Below are positions 62,438-64,000 of a stretch of 64,000 nt of DNA, in pieces. The notes beneath the pieces are model-generated. The model was not told the DNA's origin. It made no database searches and saw only the letters and a list, made by a program, of their open reading frames with translations. Every line of letters begins with the position of its first letter. The stretch's first letter is position 1. A program made the position numbers and the translations under genes. This DNA is from Flavobacterium tructae. GTDB lineage: Bacteria; Bacteroidota; Bacteroidia; Flavobacteriales; Flavobacteriaceae. Location: contig NZ_MUHH01000013.1 in the NCBI RefSeq assembly GCF_002217475.1, positions 1-64,000 of the forward strand, read 5' to 3'.

Positions 62438-64000
62438 ATTTTATTATCTTTTTTTTACTGTTTTCCTGTACAGAAAAAAAAACTATTAATATCAACATAG
62501 AATCTAAACGCAAAGAGGCACTTAGCATAAGAAATAAAGCAATTCAAAATTTTAATAACCAAAATTTTAATACTGCTTTTGACCAATTTAACAAATCAAA
62601 ACTACTTTATGAAAATTTAAAAGACAGTGCCAATATTGGATACATACTTATTCAAATGGCGGCAATTCAGCAAGTAAATGGAGACTACTATGGTAGTAAG
62701 GAAACAGTAACCGATGCATTACCATATGTTAAAAAAAAGAGTCTCTACGTCGCTGCCATAAACAATACACTAGGTATTGCAGATAAAGAACTCTCTCTTT
62801 ATGATGACGCCATTCTTTACTACGAAGAGGCAGCTAAAGACTATAAAGACCCCGTTGAAAAACAAGCTCCTTTAAATAATATTGCATCCATCTATATCCA
62901 GCAAAAAAAATACGATAAAGCAATCAATCTTTTAGAATCTTTTTTAAGAAAAAAATTATTAAACGAAAAAGCTCAACCAACGAAGAAGCCCTTAATTTTG
63001 GATAACTTAGGTTATGCATATTTCAAAAAAGGAATAAATGAAAAAGGATTTCGTTTAATGAGCGAAGCTCTTCAAATAAGAAATGAAATTAATGATACTT
63101 ATGGAAGCATCGAAAGTTACCTGCACCTTGCCATTTACTATTCTAAAAAAGACAATCAAAAATCTAATAAAAATGCCCTTGAGGCATATAATATAGCTAC
63201 AAACCTAAATAGTATTGACGAAAGATTAGAAGCACTTCAAATTTTAATCTCAAATGATCACAGTCCACAAACCAGCAAATATGTGCAAAGATATTTTAAA
63301 CTAAACGACAGTATCATTAAGGTTCGAAACAACTTTAAAAATAAGTTTGCCAAAATTAAATACGATGCTAAAGTAGAAAAGGATGAAAATGCCAAACTTC
63401 GTTTAGAAAAAGCCGAAACTCAATTGTCTCTCCAGAGAGCTAAATATCTCAAAATTGTATCTGCAATTATTTTCTTTTTCTTAATCGTTCTAATTGTAAT
63501 TGTAGTGCGTTACTATAAAAACAAGAACAAAGCAATCGAATTTAAAACTTCGTATATGACCGAAGCCCGCATCGCGAAAAAAATTCATGATGAATTAGCA
63601 AACGATGTTTATAATGTCATTGCTTTTGCAGAGTCACAGCCTTTATCTAAAGAAAACACCCGAGAAAATCTACTCCAGAAACTAGATGATATTTACGGAC
63701 GTGTAAGAGGAATTTCCAGAGAAAATAACAAGATTGAGACCGGTGCAGATTTCACTTACAGCATTAAAGAAATGCTTTCGACTTACAAAACCAACGAAAG
63801 AAACATTATTGTCACCAATTTAGAAAGCATTAACTGGGAAACGATTAACGACACTAAAAAAATTACCATAAGCCGAATTTTACAGGAATTAATGGTGAAT
63901 ATGAGAAAACACAGCAATGCCAGTATTGTTGGGATAAAATTTGAAAATAACGAGAAATCAATCGCAATAAACTATACCGATAACGGGAAAGGTTTTGAAA
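62416..64000 (+). CDS. TPR-containing lipoprotein sensor histidine kinase, module copy 2 (partial, runs off window)
   Basis: At least 528 codons are open to the window end. The product parallels the kinase at 55258: MLRSPFFYFIIFFLLFSC signal, TPR repeats (NFNTAFDQFNKSKLLYENLK, NNIASIYIQQKKYDKAINLL, DNLGYAYFKKGINEKGFRL), a membrane span (IVSAIIFFFLIVLIVIVVRY), H-box with His391 (RIAKKIHDELANDVYNVI), QELMVNMRKHS and the start of the ATP-binding DNGKG. The missing end should be only about 40 residues, and a response regulator is expected just beyond. Confidence 0.88.
   Translation, partial: MLRSPFFYFIIFFLLFSCTEKKTININIESKRKEALSIRNKAIQNFNNQNFNTAFDQFNKSKLLYENLKDSANIGYILIQMAAIQQVNGDYYGSKETVTDALPYVKKKSLYVAAINNTLGIADKELSLYDDAILYYEEAAKDYKDPVEKQAPLNNIASIYIQQKKYDKAINLLESFLRKKLLNEKAQPTKKPLILDNLGYAYFKKGINEKGFRLMSEALQIRNEINDTYGSIESYLHLAIYYSKKDNQKSNKNALEAYNIATNLNSIDERLEALQILISNDHSPQTSKYVQRYFKLNDSIIKVRNNFKNKFAKIKYDAKVEKDENAKLRLEKAETQLSLQRAKYLKIVSAIIFFFLIVLIVIVVRYYKNKNKAIEFKTSYMTEARIAKKIHDELANDVYNVIAFAESQPLSKENTRENLLQKLDDIYGRVRGISRENNKIETGADFTYSIKEMLSTYKTNERNIIVTNLESINWETINDTKKITISRILQELMVNMRKHSNASIVGIKFENNEKSIAINYTDNGKGFE

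Noticed and set aside
62416..62500. Possible frameshift in the T-rich signal-peptide region of the second kinase
   Set aside because: Careful codon counting shows a run of eight T keeps the frame, and the first 18 residues align one-to-one with copy 1 up to the lipobox cysteine.

Overview
The window looks like a chromosomal segment of a Bacteroidota bacterium, most likely Flavobacterium or a close relative. The evidence is low GC content, A-rich sequence before start codons instead of Shine-Dalgarno sites, TAnnTTTG-type -7 promoter motifs, a SusC/SusD pair, a hybrid two-component regulator, a type IX secretion tail and many lipoproteins. No rRNA, tRNA, CRISPR array or transposase gene was seen.

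Layout. (1) 28-3530, minus strand: a cobalamin uptake operon (BtuB-type TonB receptor and BtuG-type beta-propeller lipoprotein) behind a B12 riboswitch. (2) 3977-7514: fabH, a Tat-exported amidohydrolase, and an AraC regulator broken by a homopolymer frameshift. (3) 7928-37822: a large polysaccharide utilisation locus for sulfated glycosaminoglycans, chiefly heparin/heparan sulfate. It holds a GH88 unsaturated glucuronyl hydrolase, a PL8 lyase with a T9SS tail, a PL12 heparinase III, SusC/SusD, a ROK sugar kinase, a sulfatase, two tandem heparinase II/III-family lyases, a hybrid two-component sensor, a DUF4861 protein, a KduD-like dehydrogenase and a glucosamine-6-phosphate deaminase fused to a PIG-L deacetylase. 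nagA lies further on at 43067. Together these could cleave the polymer, import and desulfate oligosaccharides, split off the unsaturated uronate and send both halves to central metabolism; KduI, KDG kinase and KDPG aldolase are not in the window. (4) 38211-53531: AraC plus NmrA-like reductase, a TetR/small protein/MFS efflux operon, nagA, a metzincin-like lipoprotein paired with a beta-propeller lipoprotein, a hyaluronan-synthase-like GT2, a CPA1 Na+/H+ antiporter and a large MscS channel.

(5) 53629-64000 is the most unusual part. A four-component cassette occurs twice. Each copy has a divergent membrane-anchored protein of unknown function, a structured leader, a 60-residue proline-tailed lipoprotein ending in a DGPGD...PPPPP segment, and a TPR-containing lipoprotein sensor kinase. 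The first copy continues into a response regulator; the second runs off the window. Both leaders can form the same pseudoknot with compensatory base changes. In both copies an intrinsic-terminator hairpin encloses the kinase start codon. I infer a duplicated envelope or peptide sensing system with an attenuated kinase gene. PH/SHOCT, TM2, small secreted and GH1 genes lie between the copies.

Non-coding architecture is also rich. There are two MITE-like elements with perfect 27-31 bp terminal inverted repeats, a 324-bp tandem duplication spanning the end of one gene and the start of the next, a 78-bp tandem repeat and a dispersed CCACAGATT inverted-repeat family.
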